Shown: positions 23,467-32,143 of the stretch, in pieces | Layout: every line of letters begins with the position of its first letter | Position numbering within the stretch: position 1 is the stretch's first letter | Assembly: GCA_964503145.1 (NCBI GenBank) | Contig: CAZCYV010000003.1 | Span: 62,001 to 126,000, forward strand | Reading direction: 5' to 3' | DNA length: 64,000 nt | Origin: RBG-16-57-11 sp964503145 | Lineage (GTDB): Bacteria; Chloroflexota; Anaerolineae; Anaerolineales; UBA4823 | Translations under genes and position numbers: made by a program | The notes under the pieces: generated by a model | Database searches by the model: none | The model's input: the letters and a program-made list of their open reading frames with translations, nothing else | Told to the model about the DNA's origin: nothing

Positions 23467-26400
23467 CTAATCCTGGTCATACCACAACTGGCAATACAAC
23501 TGTCCGCCGCGCAGCCGGAGGCCGGCTTTGCGCAAAATTCGGTTCAAGGCGCGCACCAGCCGAGGCTTCGGCGGCGAGCCTTCGTACAAGCTCACCAGCG
23601 CACCAGGTTGCGTGCTGACGAACTTCAATTCTAACCGGAAAGTTTGCCCGGCGGCGTTCCTGATCGGAGGGAACCGTAGCTCCAGCCAGCTTGCTTCACG
23701 CAAATTGCTCACCTCGCACGTGGCTGTGCGCAGCAGGTCGCCGCTTTGGGTGGATATTCTGAGTTGCAACTGCCCGGTGGTTGGCCTGGCGTTGATCTCA
23801 AACAGCACATCCAAGCCGCTCCAATGGTCCTGTTCGGGCGTCAGAGTGTACAGCACTCCTGCCCCAATAGGCATCAGACCAGCGGGCGGGTTGGCGGGCG
23901 CTTTGATGCGGGCGCGAGCACGGCGCTCCGGGCGAATAGTTGGCGGGCTGGATGGCAACGCAAAGGCTGGCTTCCCCTTAGCCGTCAAATCGATCGCCAA
24001 GTTGTACATGCGAAAAAGGTCGTTGGCCGTGCGATAGGGGTGAAATTCCAGGCGCGCCACGCGTCGGGCCTGTTCAGCAATTCGTTGCCTCTGCTCCGGT
24101 GTGAGATCCAATGCCCGACGCATACCCTCTACCAAATCTTCGACGGAAGTGCCTTTACATAACAAACCGGAGACGCCATCTATGATTAACTCCGCTACCC
24201 CCCCGACCGGAGTTGCTACAACGAAAACCCCTGCCGCCATGGCGTCTTTGATGGAGCCCGGGAAACTTTCATACGTGGACAGGCTCAGCAAAATATCAGC
24301 ATCCCCCAAAATCTGTTCGATGGCTTCTGAAAAGTCGTGAATCGCAACGACATCCTGAAGCCCCCGGGATTGGATTGCCATCTGGCATTGCTGAAGATAT
24401 TCCGGGAAAAAATGTGTGTAGCCGTAAAAGTCCAACTGGAATTTATAACCCTCTTCCTTCAAGCGGCCAGCCGCCAGGATGGTCTCCAATTGCTGCTTAC
24501 GCGCTTGGAAGGTGCCGGTCACAACAAGCTTTAACCGCCTGATTTGGGCATTGTCTCTGCCAATTTCGTAGTTTTGAAATGCCTTCCGTTGCCCAAGCTT
24601 AAACGTGCTTTCAGGCGCCACATCTCGGGAACAGACATAGGGTGTCTGCAGCAGCTCTCCCCAACGTTTGGCGTAGCGCAGACAATCCGATTGCACAAGG
24701 GAACAGTGAACAAAACCGGGAGCGTCCCCTTGCCAGGCAAAATCGTCTTGCACGGCGTAGAGCGTAGCGACATGAGGGATCCCCATTTTGAGACACACCT
24801 GGCCGAAGGAGGGAATAAACGTCACAGTATGGACGAGTACAGGCGAATGCTTTTTCAGCAGTGCTTCGATCTGGCTGTGTTCGAGGGCGCTAAAGAATTC
24901 GCTTGGGCTGCGCGGCTCCGTAAAACAGGTATATTCCGCTGCATCCAGTTCGATACCCTCTAGAGCCATAGCATCTTTCAGCCGGCGACCGTTCTCGGTA
25001 TCCTTCAGCACGGCCGGGATGACCACAACTGGTTGAACCCCATAGCGTTTTATCAGGCGCAAACGACGCCAGAGCTGAATCTCTGCGCCGCCGTAATGCG
25101 CCGAATGCAGCACATAAACCACCCGCGGACGACCGTCCGCGTGGCGACCGGCGCGCGTCTTACCGTGAAATTCCAACGCTCGCAGGGCAGCTTCGTGGAG
25201 GTCGATCTGCGCAGATGCGCTGTACTCCTCTATAACATGGGCCAGGCAGTTGGACCGCAAACGATCAAAATCTGCTGAACTCATTTCGATGGCATCTTTC
25301 AAAGCCTGATACCAACTTTCGGGCTCATTTCTTGCCTTTAGGCAGGTGATGCCATGCAGCAACGCCGCATATTGCGGAGAATCCGAGAAGATACCCAACG
25401 CTCCAGCGACTGCGGTCTCATAGTATTTGATGAGCGATTTACCAAGCCTGGGCCGGGGTTGCTCAAGCAAGGGTGAGACCATAATATCAAAGCCGGATTC
25501 CTTCAGTTCATCCAGGTAATACAAATAACTGAAAGTAAATGGCCTTTGGACGACAGGCGAGGTTAATGCTGGCAAGTCACTGATATCGATCCCCCAAAAT
25601 TCAAAGCAAATTTGCTCGCCATATTCCTGCGAAATCCGAACAAAGGCGTCCCATAACAGGCGGAACTCGTCAATCCGATAGCCCGTACCAGCATAGCCAA
25701 TTCGCAAAGGCGTGCCCCGGGGATGAGGCCGGGTCGGCAAATATTCCTCGGGAACGGTGTTATTGTGCGGAACGATCCTGGGATTATGAACCGAAGCTGA
25801 TCGAGCAATGAAATCGTTGGTAACCAGGATCGCGTCTACCTGAGAAGCAAGCTCCGTCAAATTCCGATAAAGAGGACGACCAGGGGCAAGGTAATCAAAA
25901 GTTGAACCATACTCATGAAAGGTGAACAAATCGTCGTCTAAATAGAGCCCAAGCGGACGACCTGAGGCCTGCGCCTGGGCAGAAATTTCCAGCGCCTTAT
26001 CCTCGACAGAGCGCATCAACAGGGCCAGGTCCGCTTCCCTCACCCAGTTCGAGGTTACTTCATCCAGCGGCTGGTAATATCCTTTGAAGCTACCGCGTTG
26101 ATGTGCCCGGCCGTCGTAATGGGTGATGGTCACATCGTTGCACACATCGTAAGATTGCTTTGTGTACAGAAAATATTTACGCGGCGACGGCAGCAGGGTG
26201 ACCGGAAAGCTATCCAGGTTAGGGAATTGATGGCGATGCTTAAAATAAAAAGGCACAATTTGGTCTTCATAAAGGCGGCGGCGGATTTCCCCTTCCACTT
26301 CGACGCCGCCAATATTCAACCCATCCACGGGGTAATCTCGCCAACTTTGTAAGGTCAGCAAATGATCTCGCGGGATGTTGTGGATGTACCGAAACAGGCT

Positions 26401-27117
26401 CAGGTCCCATGGAACTGTCACCCCAATCGCGCCTACGTTGCTCTCATAGACATTCGCAACAACTCGGTCAATGATGACAAATGGCACATGGCGATAGTAG
26501 CGCAGCCAGAGATCCCAATCGGTCAGGCGGCGCATACCGATATGTGGGTCGTACATGCCCAGAGTGTTCACCAGCTGGCGTGGGAACAACACGCTGTTGT
26601 TGGCGAAGCGATTATTGACCATCAGGTCAACTAGTTCAACGTTGGCGGGTGGAATCGAGGCTTTCCCTAAACGGGTGTTCATTTGGGCTCTACCCACCAC
26701 TACGACGGGTTCGGGGTGCCTTTGGGCCTCGCTGATCAGATCCTGTAAAGCGTTTTCCAGCCAGACATCATCATCGAACTGGAAGGCAAGGTATTCGCCA
26801 CGCGCCAACTCGATACCTTCGTTCACCCTTAAACCAGGGAGCCCACTATTTTGCTCATGGCGAACGTGAATAATGCGCGGATCTTTCGCTCGATAGCGCT
26901 CAATCAAGTCTGCGGAGCCATCCGTTGAACCATCATCCATGATCAGCAGCTCGAAATCCGTAAAGCGCTGCGCCAGAACGCTCTTGATCGAGCGCTCCAA
27001 TAAGCCTTCTTTGCACCTGCAATAAGTAGGGAGAATAATAGAGACTTTAGGAGATGGGTTTGCGGATGGGGAAATCAGAACTTGCTGATCGAACAAGAAA
27101 TCCCGGACAAAAATCAT
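23467..27117 (-). CDS. Giant glycosyltransferase with GT2, GT4-like and GT4 domains plus C-terminal beta-sandwich
   Basis: A 1216-residue protein. Residues 23-240 are a GT2 domain (VSIILPTYCRCKEGLLE, LLIMDDGSTDGSADL, FQFDDDVWL at 114-120). Residues about 330-660 are a GT4-like domain with YLDDDLFTF, RIGYAGTGYRIDEF and FDIMVSPLLEQPRPRLGKS. Residues about 675-1045 are a second, standard GT4 domain (VVYVLHSAHYGGAEIQL, LKLVVTGTFQARKQ, STYESFPGSIKDAMAAGVFV, TPVGGVAELI). The last 130 residues form a beta-rich module. One polypeptide could therefore add two or three sugars. An extended -10 promoter lies 44 bases upstream and GGAG precedes the ATG, so this gene probably starts the long unit that runs down to about 6.2 kb. 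Confidence 0.85.
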   Translation of the reverse strand: MIFVRDFLFDQQVLISPSANPSPKVSIILPTYCRCKEGLLERSIKSVLAQRFTDFELLIMDDGSTDGSADLIERYRAKDPRIIHVRHEQNSGLPGLRVNEGIELARGEYLAFQFDDDVWLENALQDLISEAQRHPEPVVVVGRAQMNTRLGKASIPPANVELVDLMVNNRFANNSVLFPRQLVNTLGMYDPHIGMRRLTDWDLWLRYYRHVPFVIIDRVVANVYESNVGAIGVTVPWDLSLFRYIHNIPRDHLLTLQSWRDYPVDGLNIGGVEVEGEIRRRLYEDQIVPFYFKHRHQFPNLDSFPVTLLPSPRKYFLYTKQSYDVCNDVTITHYDGRAHQRGSFKGYYQPLDEVTSNWVREADLALLMRSVEDKALEISAQAQASGRPLGLYLDDDLFTFHEYGSTFDYLAPGRPLYRNLTELASQVDAILVTNDFIARSASVHNPRIVPHNNTVPEEYLPTRPHPRGTPLRIGYAGTGYRIDEFRLLWDAFVRISQEYGEQICFEFWGIDISDLPALTSPVVQRPFTFSYLYYLDELKESGFDIMVSPLLEQPRPRLGKSLIKYYETAVAGALGIFSDSPQYAALLHGITCLKARNEPESWYQALKDAIEMSSADFDRLRSNCLAHVIEEYSASAQIDLHEAALRALEFHGKTRAGRHADGRPRVVYVLHSAHYGGAEIQLWRRLRLIKRYGVQPVVVIPAVLKDTENGRRLKDAMALEGIELDAAEYTCFTEPRSPSEFFSALEHSQIEALLKKHSPVLVHTVTFIPSFGQVCLKMGIPHVATLYAVQDDFAWQGDAPGFVHCSLVQSDCLRYAKRWGELLQTPYVCSRDVAPESTFKLGQRKAFQNYEIGRDNAQIRRLKLVVTGTFQARKQQLETILAAGRLKEEGYKFQLDFYGYTHFFPEYLQQCQMAIQSRGLQDVVAIHDFSEAIEQILGDADILLSLSTYESFPGSIKDAMAAGVFVVATPVGGVAELIIDGVSGLLCKGTSVEDLVEGMRRALDLTPEQRQRIAEQARRVARLEFHPYRTANDLFRMYNLAIDLTAKGKPAFALPSSPPTIRPERRARARIKAPANPPAGLMPIGAGVLYTLTPEQDHWSGLDVLFEINARPTTGQLQLRISTQSGDLLRTATCEVSNLREASWLELRFPPIRNAAGQTFRLELKFVSTQPGALVSLYEGSPPKPRLVRALNRILRKAGLRLRGGQLYCQLWYDQD

Positions 27118-27160
27118 ACCAGACTCCAGAAATTCGCGAACGCAGGTCTAAAGAAGGAAT

Positions 27161-27169
27161 ATTATAACA
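27161..27169 (-). promoter_or_regulatory. Extended -10 promoter for the glycosyltransferase unit
   Basis: On the minus strand the sequence is TGTTATAAT, a perfect TGn-TATAAT extended -10 element, with no recognisable -35 box. Initiation would fall near 27154, leaving a leader of about 37 bases with GGAG seven bases before the ATG at 27117. It would drive the downstream block of overlapping genes. Confidence 0.6.
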
Positions 27170-27248
27170 TCCAGGAGGAAACGAGCCCGCCAGATAGCCG
27201 TTGAGCGAAATAGACGCTACGACAGTTATCGACGATACGGGCAAATAC

Positions 27249-27316
27249 CCAGGAAAGCTTTGATTACTCGGAGAAAATCGCTGCTCAGGGATTTACGCTA
27301 AATCAAAGCTACCTGG
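27249..27316. repeat. Imperfect inverted repeat with 35-base spacer
   Basis: The arms are CCAGG-AA-AGCTTTGATT (27249-27265) and AATCAAAGCT-A-CCTGG (27301-27316), giving 15 pairs with a small internal bulge. It lies just after the stop of the beta-helix gene and before the promoter of the giant glycosyltransferase. There is no T-tract, so it is not a classic terminator. It could be a stable RNA 3' end, an operator or a tiny mobile-element remnant. The other bases of the 213-base gap (27118-27330) show only the promoter. Confidence 0.55.
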
Positions 27317-27330
27317 AACGCTGTGCAGGG

Positions 27331-29034
27331 TCAGCGTATTGCCAGCGGCAAAAAGACCTCGATATAGTTAATGTCCCCAACATACTCATAGGAGCCAATG
27401 TCACAAGTCGGCCCATAAGGCCGAGCGTGACCAGCAATGTCGTTCGCCGGGCATTGGTTAAGCGTGCCAGTATTGATCGCCAGGCTGCCCAAAAGCAAAG
27501 GATGATAGGAGGGTAAACCCGTTAACGGCCCCATCAGGGGGATGGTATCAAGCCTGTCTGTCGCCTGAGATGAAAAAGTGCATGGATAGGTGCGGCTGCC
27601 TGTGGCATCGCCAACAATGTTGTACCCCAGGGAAGCCAAAGGCCCGGTGCAGTCCCCGGCACTGTAATTATCTGTGTTACCGGCCAGGATGGTGTTCTTC
27701 AATTCGAGCGCTGTGCTGCTTTTGTTGGCCACCCCGCCAGTCAATACGGCTCGGTTCTGGGTAACCGTGGTATTAATCATCCTTAGACGGCCACGAGAAA
27801 CGTTAAACACAGCGGCCCCTTCGCTACCTGGGCTGGTTGATTGTGGGCCAATGTTGTTGCTCAGCGTCACATTGACCAGGTTCATCTGGTTGGGCAAACT
27901 GTTGTAATTCCCATTGAAGATCCCGGCCCCATAAGTGGCCTGGTTGCCGGTAATCGATACATTGGTGAGATCCATATATTGGATATTGACGATCCCGCCG
28001 CCATATCCGCCTGCCTTGACGGTATCAGGGACCACATTGTTGTAAATTGCGACGTTCGTCAGCCGCATAATGGCCGTGTTGTTATAAATTCCAGCGCCTC
28101 CTACCGCTGAGTTGCTGGAGGGAGCACAACAGTTGGCTGTATTCCCATAGATGCTGCCATTTTCGAGAACCAGAGCATAATTATTCGGCAGAGAGGTCTC
28201 GTCGCTGTTAATCCCTCCACCGAAAACAGCCCAATTGTTACTGATGGTGAAGTTGCGCAGAACAATTTCGGACTGATAGGAATTATTGTAGAGGCCCCCG
28301 CCTTGTAAATTGGCCTGATTGCCGGAGATGATGACATCGTTGCCGTTCAACCGACTGCCATTGAACAATCCGCCGCCGCCAAAACCCACCGTTGTAGCCG
28401 TCGCTGTATTGTTGCTCAAGACCACAGAATTCAGGTTCAATGTCGGCACATTTGCGCCGAATGCGTACTCGTTGTAGACTCCGCCGCCATCAAAGGCTCG
28501 ACAGCTGGTCACTGTCACGTTAGTCAGGGTCAAGATGGCTTCGTTGAAAATTCCACCTCCATGCCGGGCCTTGGCATCGGAACTCTGATTATTGGCGTTG
28601 CGGATGGTCAGATTAGAAATCGAATGCACCCCGGTATATACTGCGAAATTGAACACTTGAGTAGCATTATTTCCATCGATGATGGTCTGGTCCCGGCCAG
28701 CGCCATAGATCCTTAAGGAGTCATCCGACGGGCCGTTTAATATCCGCAGGGGCTGATTCATCGTCAGTACGACCGTCATCGCCGGGATATTTATTTCGTT
28801 CGGGCCCGCTAGAGCATTGGCCTCTTCCACCGCCGCCCGCAGCGTGCACTGACCATTGCTCGCCGCGCAGACGCCATTGCCCGGATTCGCGTCGCTCAGA
28901 TCCAGGTTGCTATTAACGGAAAACGCAGTGGGCGCGTCCGGCGATTCTTCCTGCGCTAACACAGCGGACGTCAGTCCGCCCAGACAGGCTAATATCGCCA
29001 GAAACAGCACCGCTCGGATGATTTTTTGGAGCAT
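27331..29034 (-). CDS. Secreted right-handed beta-helix protein with CSLREA-like start
   Basis: A 567-residue exported protein. Residues 1-28 are a signal peptide ending in SAVLAQEES. Residues 35-75 (FSVNSNLDLSDANPGNGVC, then CTLRAAVEEANAL) match the CSLREA/polymorphic outer-membrane repeat entry region. From about residue 95 to 480 there are many N-x-S/T-rich strands such as LTNVTVTSC, LNSVVLSNN and MRLTNVAIYNN that repeat at about 20-30 residue spacing and contain GGG(I/V)(Y/F)N turns, as in parallel beta-helices. The C-terminus ends IEVFLPLAIR, a motif shared with other secreted proteins here. It might be a surface adhesin or a glycan-binding protein. No catalytic residues are evident. It has its own promoter. 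Confidence 0.83.
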   Translation of the reverse strand: MLQKIIRAVLFLAILACLGGLTSAVLAQEESPDAPTAFSVNSNLDLSDANPGNGVCAASNGQCTLRAAVEEANALAGPNEINIPAMTVVLTMNQPLRILNGPSDDSLRIYGAGRDQTIIDGNNATQVFNFAVYTGVHSISNLTIRNANNQSSDAKARHGGGIFNEAILTLTNVTVTSCRAFDGGGVYNEYAFGANVPTLNLNSVVLSNNTATATTVGFGGGGLFNGSRLNGNDVIISGNQANLQGGGLYNNSYQSEIVLRNFTISNNWAVFGGGINSDETSLPNNYALVLENGSIYGNTANCCAPSSNSAVGGAGIYNNTAIMRLTNVAIYNNVVPDTVKAGGYGGGIVNIQYMDLTNVSITGNQATYGAGIFNGNYNSLPNQMNLVNVTLSNNIGPQSTSPGSEGAAVFNVSRGRLRMINTTVTQNRAVLTGGVANKSSTALELKNTILAGNTDNYSAGDCTGPLASLGYNIVGDATGSRTYPCTFSSQATDRLDTIPLMGPLTGLPSYHPLLLGSLAINTGTLNQCPANDIAGHARPYGPTCDIGSYEYVGDINYIEVFLPLAIR

Positions 29035-29086
29035 TATCCAACCACCTTAGTTTGATAGGGCTGCTTCGACATTTTTGCTGCGTCCC

Positions 29087-29095
29087 ATTATGGCA
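29087..29095 (-). promoter_or_regulatory. Extended -10 promoter for the beta-helix gene
   Basis: On the minus strand TGCCATAAT (TGn-CATAAT) lies 52 bases before the ATG at 29034, giving a leader of roughly 45 bases. A short inverted repeat, TGGCA/TGCCA (29091-29108), overlaps the element and could be an operator. The 221-base gap 29035-29255 otherwise holds only the divergent promoter described separately. Confidence 0.5.
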
Positions 29096-29240
29096 TGGAA
29101 CCCTGCCAGGCCTGTTAACGGTTTCGTAAGGGGAAGATTACGATCCAGTTAAACCAATCTCTTCGATGCCTGAAAATCCAACCCAATCCCACCTGGGTAC
29201 TAACCAGCAAAGCTTCGTTCGTCGGAGAATGGCTCTCTTA

Positions 29241-29249
29241 TGATAAAAT
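29241..29249 (+). promoter_or_regulatory. Extended -10 element immediately before the acyl-AMP ligase start
   Basis: TGATAAAAT fits TGn-TAAAAT. With the usual 6-8 base spacing, transcription would begin at or next to the GTG start codon at 29256, implying a leaderless or nearly leaderless mRNA. The CGGGGG between them could alternatively serve as a weak ribosome binding site if transcription starts further upstream. Confidence 0.5.
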
Positions 29250-29255
29250 CCGGGG

Positions 29256-30968
29256 GTGTTTTCTACCCCATCTCGTACGCTGACCGAAACCATCATCCGC
29301 CGTGCAAGCACTGATCCAGAGCAGCTGGCCCTGATATTCATCGAAGACGACGGCAGTGAACAGGCTTTCACCGCCCGCCAGTTTCACGACCAGGCTTCAC
29401 GATATGCTCGCGCCTTGCAAGCCATCGGCGTTCAACCCGAAGATCTGGTGATCCTGGTACTGCGCCACTCGCAGACCGTGTTGTTCGCTTTTTGGGGAGC
29501 AATGTACCTGGGGGCGATTGCCTCGATTTTCCCGTTCTTGACCGAAAAACTCGATCCGGTGATCTATTTACAGCGCGTGCGCGAGCTGATCGCTCATGCC
29601 AGGGCGCGAGCGGTGATCACTTTTCCAGAGTTCAAAGATGAGCTTGGGACGCTTCTGGCTGGGACAGGCTGCGCTGTGCTGAGCACAGACGACATACCAG
29701 AGATCACGCACGCCGGCATCGATCAGGCCTGGCCGGAATATAGCGACGACAAGATCGCCTTCCTGCAGCACAGCAGCGGCACTACCGGACTGCAGAAGGG
29801 CGTGGCGCTTTCGCACCGCGCTGTGCTGAACCAGATCGAGGCATACAGCCGCGCCATCCAGCTCTCCGAACAAGATGTCGTCGTGAGCTGGTTGCCGCTG
29901 TACCACGATATGGGGTTGATCGCCGGCTTTGTCATGCCGCTGGTTGCAGGCGTGCCATTGGTGCTGATGTCACCCTTCAAATGGGTGCGCGATCCCAAAG
30001 TCCTGTTGCAGGCGATTCACCGCCACCGCGGCACGCTATGCTGGCTGCCAAATTTCGCCTATAACCATTCAGCGCGCGTTATTCGTCCTGGAGACCTGAC
30101 AGGCATCGACTTGAGTTGTCTGCGGGCGCTGATCAACTGCTCAGAGCCGGTCTTCCTGGAAAGCCATCAGATCTTTTTGGAAAAATTTGCGCCCTATGGT
30201 GTGCGCACCGAGGCGCTTGCCGTGTGTTACGCGATGGCAGAAAACACCTTCGCCGTGACGCAGACTCCTATCGGCGCACCCCCCCATGTGGACTGGGTGC
30301 ACACGCGAACCTTGCAAGAAAAGCGTTGCGCCGAACCCGCCGCCCCATTCGCCGAGGGTGCTTCTCCCATGGTGAGCTGCGGATCCCCCATCCAGGGGAC
30401 AGAAATCTGCATCGTTGACAGTCATGGCAGCCGCCTGCCCGAACGCCAGGTGGGCGAGGTCGCCCTGCGCAGCAACTGCATGTTGAGCGGCTACTATCGC
30501 CGTCCAGAGATCACCGCTCAGGCAATCCACCAAGGCTGGTATCACACCGGCGATATGGGTTACCTGGCGAACGGTGAGTTGTACATCACCGGGCGCAAAA
30601 AAGACCTGATCATCGTCGGCGGAAAGAACATTTACCCTCAGGACCTGGAGGCGATCGCCAACAGCACGCCCGGTCTGGTCCCTGGGCGCTGCGTGGCGTT
30701 CGGGATGCTGGACAAGGCGCTAGGGTCGGAAAGCGTCGTTATGGTGTGTGAATTGGAGCGTGACCACTTATCAGACGAAGAGCGGCGCAGAATCGAAATG
30801 GATCTGCGCACCAGAGTGGTGCAGCGCAGCGAGGTCGCTCTGGGAGAAGTGCGCCTGGTGGAACGCAAATGGCTGATCAAGACTTCGAGCGGCAAAATTT
30901 CCCGTTCCGCCAATCGAGAGAAATACATCCAACAATTTTTGTCGGGCGAAGCGCCCCAGGGAGATTGA
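29256..30968 (+). CDS. Fatty-acyl-AMP ligase (FAAL)/acyl-CoA-ligase-family protein
   Basis: A 570-residue adenylate-forming enzyme. The ATP loop LQHSSGTTGLQKG is at about 170-182, followed by VSWLPLYHDMGLIAG, the FAAL-type segment. The A8 block YHTGDMGYL and ELYITGRKKDLIIVGGKNIYPQDLE and the catalytic C-terminal lysine KTSSGKISR are intact. FAALs activate fatty acids as acyl-adenylates and load them onto carrier proteins, not CoA. The gene for an acyl carrier protein follows after 4 bases, which supports this. It uses a GTG start and lies on the plus strand, opposite to most of the locus, so it forms a separate unit. It may provide a lipid anchor or acyl group for the glycan. Confidence 0.88.
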   Translation: MFSTPSRTLTETIIRRASTDPEQLALIFIEDDGSEQAFTARQFHDQASRYARALQAIGVQPEDLVILVLRHSQTVLFAFWGAMYLGAIASIFPFLTEKLDPVIYLQRVRELIAHARARAVITFPEFKDELGTLLAGTGCAVLSTDDIPEITHAGIDQAWPEYSDDKIAFLQHSSGTTGLQKGVALSHRAVLNQIEAYSRAIQLSEQDVVVSWLPLYHDMGLIAGFVMPLVAGVPLVLMSPFKWVRDPKVLLQAIHRHRGTLCWLPNFAYNHSARVIRPGDLTGIDLSCLRALINCSEPVFLESHQIFLEKFAPYGVRTEALAVCYAMAENTFAVTQTPIGAPPHVDWVHTRTLQEKRCAEPAAPFAEGASPMVSCGSPIQGTEICIVDSHGSRLPERQVGEVALRSNCMLSGYYRRPEITAQAIHQGWYHTGDMGYLANGELYITGRKKDLIIVGGKNIYPQDLEAIANSTPGLVPGRCVAFGMLDKALGSESVVMVCELERDHLSDEERRRIEMDLRTRVVQRSEVALGEVRLVERKWLIKTSSGKISRSANREKYIQQFLSGEAPQGD

Positions 30969-30972
30969 TTCA

Positions 30973-31221
30973 ATGCCCACAGATATGGAAGAGAGCTTGC
31001 GCCACTACATCACGACGCAGATCATCAAGCGATCTAACTATCAACTAGGCTGGGAAGAACCATTGATCTCCAGTGGGCTAATCGACTCATTTCACCTGGT
31101 CGATCTGGCAATGTTTGTGGAAGAAAGCTGGGGCGTGCGCATCGACGACACCGAGCTTAACGCGGCCACGTTTGACTCCGTCAGCCAGCTTGCCAATCTG
31201 ATCAGGCAGCGTCAAAAGTGA
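30973..31221 (+). CDS. Acyl carrier protein (partner of the FAAL)
   Basis: An 82-residue carrier protein with the phosphopantetheine site in LISSGLIDSFHLVDLAMFVE, where Ser39 after Asp is the attachment point. Length and helix pattern fit an ACP. The coding region follows the FAAL after only 4 bases and ends just before the truncated GT39 remnant on the opposite strand. It requires a phosphopantetheinyl transferase encoded elsewhere, and coenzyme A from the pathway at the start of the window. No thioesterase or ketosynthase lies nearby, so it likely hands a single acyl group to an acyltransferase not seen here. Confidence 0.9.
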   Translation: MPTDMEESLRHYITTQIIKRSNYQLGWEEPLISSGLIDSFHLVDLAMFVEESWGVRIDDTELNAATFDSVSQLANLIRQRQK

Positions 31222-31615
31222 TATCCTGCGGCTGGCGATCTGGCATACTGCCAGCGCCTGAACGCCAAACAGGCCGTGGAAAACACCACAATGGATATCA
31301 AAGGGCGGATGGGAATACTGTAGCGAGGTTTACCGTGCGGTTTATATCGTTTCCTGCCAGGATGATCAAAAGAGGATACGCGGGCGTCCGTACGCCCACG
31401 TCGCGCGAGAGATCCCCATTCATAATACCCTGGGCTTGATACAGATACCCGCTGGAATCAGACCAAATGAGAGGGTCGGTGGCCCAGAGGACCACCGACC
31501 GCAAGACCAGGCCCGTTAAAAGGATGCTGATCAGCCATAACCGGGAAAACCTCGGCCACCGTGAAGCGCCAGCAACCAGCCTGAGCTGTCTATTAGCGAC
31601 CTTATCCAGATCCAT
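31222..31615 (-). pseudogene. Truncated GT39-like membrane glycosyltransferase remnant
   Basis: The minus-strand frame from ATG 31613-31615 encodes about 105 residues with one transmembrane segment (LWLISILLTGLVLRSVVLW) and then DPLIWSDSSGYLYQAQGIM and VRTPAYPLLIILAG. The hydrophobic helix followed by the acidic loop and the (R/T)PxYPLLL pattern is the N-terminal signature of PMT_2/GT39 glycosyltransferases, which are normally 400-900 residues. The frame stops at 31298. Another frame continues with FGVQALAVCQIASRR, resembling the next helix, and is cut by the ACP end. I read this as a decayed 5' fragment. It overlaps the stop of the GNAT gene by 14 bases. Confidence 0.6.
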
Positions 31616-32138
31616 CGATCTTGTAGAATTGAGCAGGGGTTATGCTCATGGTGCAAATATTCTCACGCTGTGCGACCGTTTCGAAACCTGTCCCCTGGTA
31701 GATCGCAATTGCCCGCTGATTGTCGGCGTAAACTTCCAGGTAAACCTCTTGCAGGCCCAAAGACTGAAAGGCGATCTGCAAAGCAAGCTGGGTGGCGGCA
31801 AAAGCCAGCCCTTTCCCAGCAGCGCTGGCCTCACCAATCATCAAGCGCCCGAATTCAGCTCGCCTTTGTTCCCAATCGATATGATAGAGCGCCACTTGCC
31901 CTACCGGTTTGTACCCCGCCTGGACATCCTCGATGACGAATAAGAAATCATCGTCGCGCTCACAATACTGCTCGAACCAGCGGGCGTGTTGATTGGGGGT
32001 GATCAAGTCCGAATGAAAAAACCAGCGGCGGATGTGATCCAGGTTGCGCCAATGTAACGTCAATGGCAGATCTTCTTGCCGCAGCAGGCGCAGACGAACT
32101 GACCGATTCTCAATGGCCGGCAAGGAGCGCTTTGGCAT
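31602..32138 (-). CDS. GNAT-family N-acetyltransferase (RimJ/RimL or sugar-acetyltransferase type)
   Basis: A 178-residue acetyl-CoA-dependent transferase. VRLRLLRQEDLPLTLHWRN and VGQVALYHIDWEQRRAEFG form the GNAT core, GEASAAGKGLAFAATQLAL is the pyrophosphate-binding motif A, and VYADNQRAIAIYQGTGFE is motif B. It follows the DegT-type aminotransferase after 5 bases, as WecD follows WecE or PseH accompanies PseC. A role in acetylating a nucleotide-linked 4-amino sugar is therefore likely. That is inferred from the neighbourhood, not from specific residues. Confidence 0.82.
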   Translation of the reverse strand: MPKRSLPAIENRSVRLRLLRQEDLPLTLHWRNLDHIRRWFFHSDLITPNQHARWFEQYCERDDDFLFVIEDVQAGYKPVGQVALYHIDWEQRRAEFGRLMIGEASAAGKGLAFAATQLALQIAFQSLGLQEVYLEVYADNQRAIAIYQGTGFETVAQRENICTMSITPAQFYKIDGSG

Positions 32139-32143
32139 CTCGC

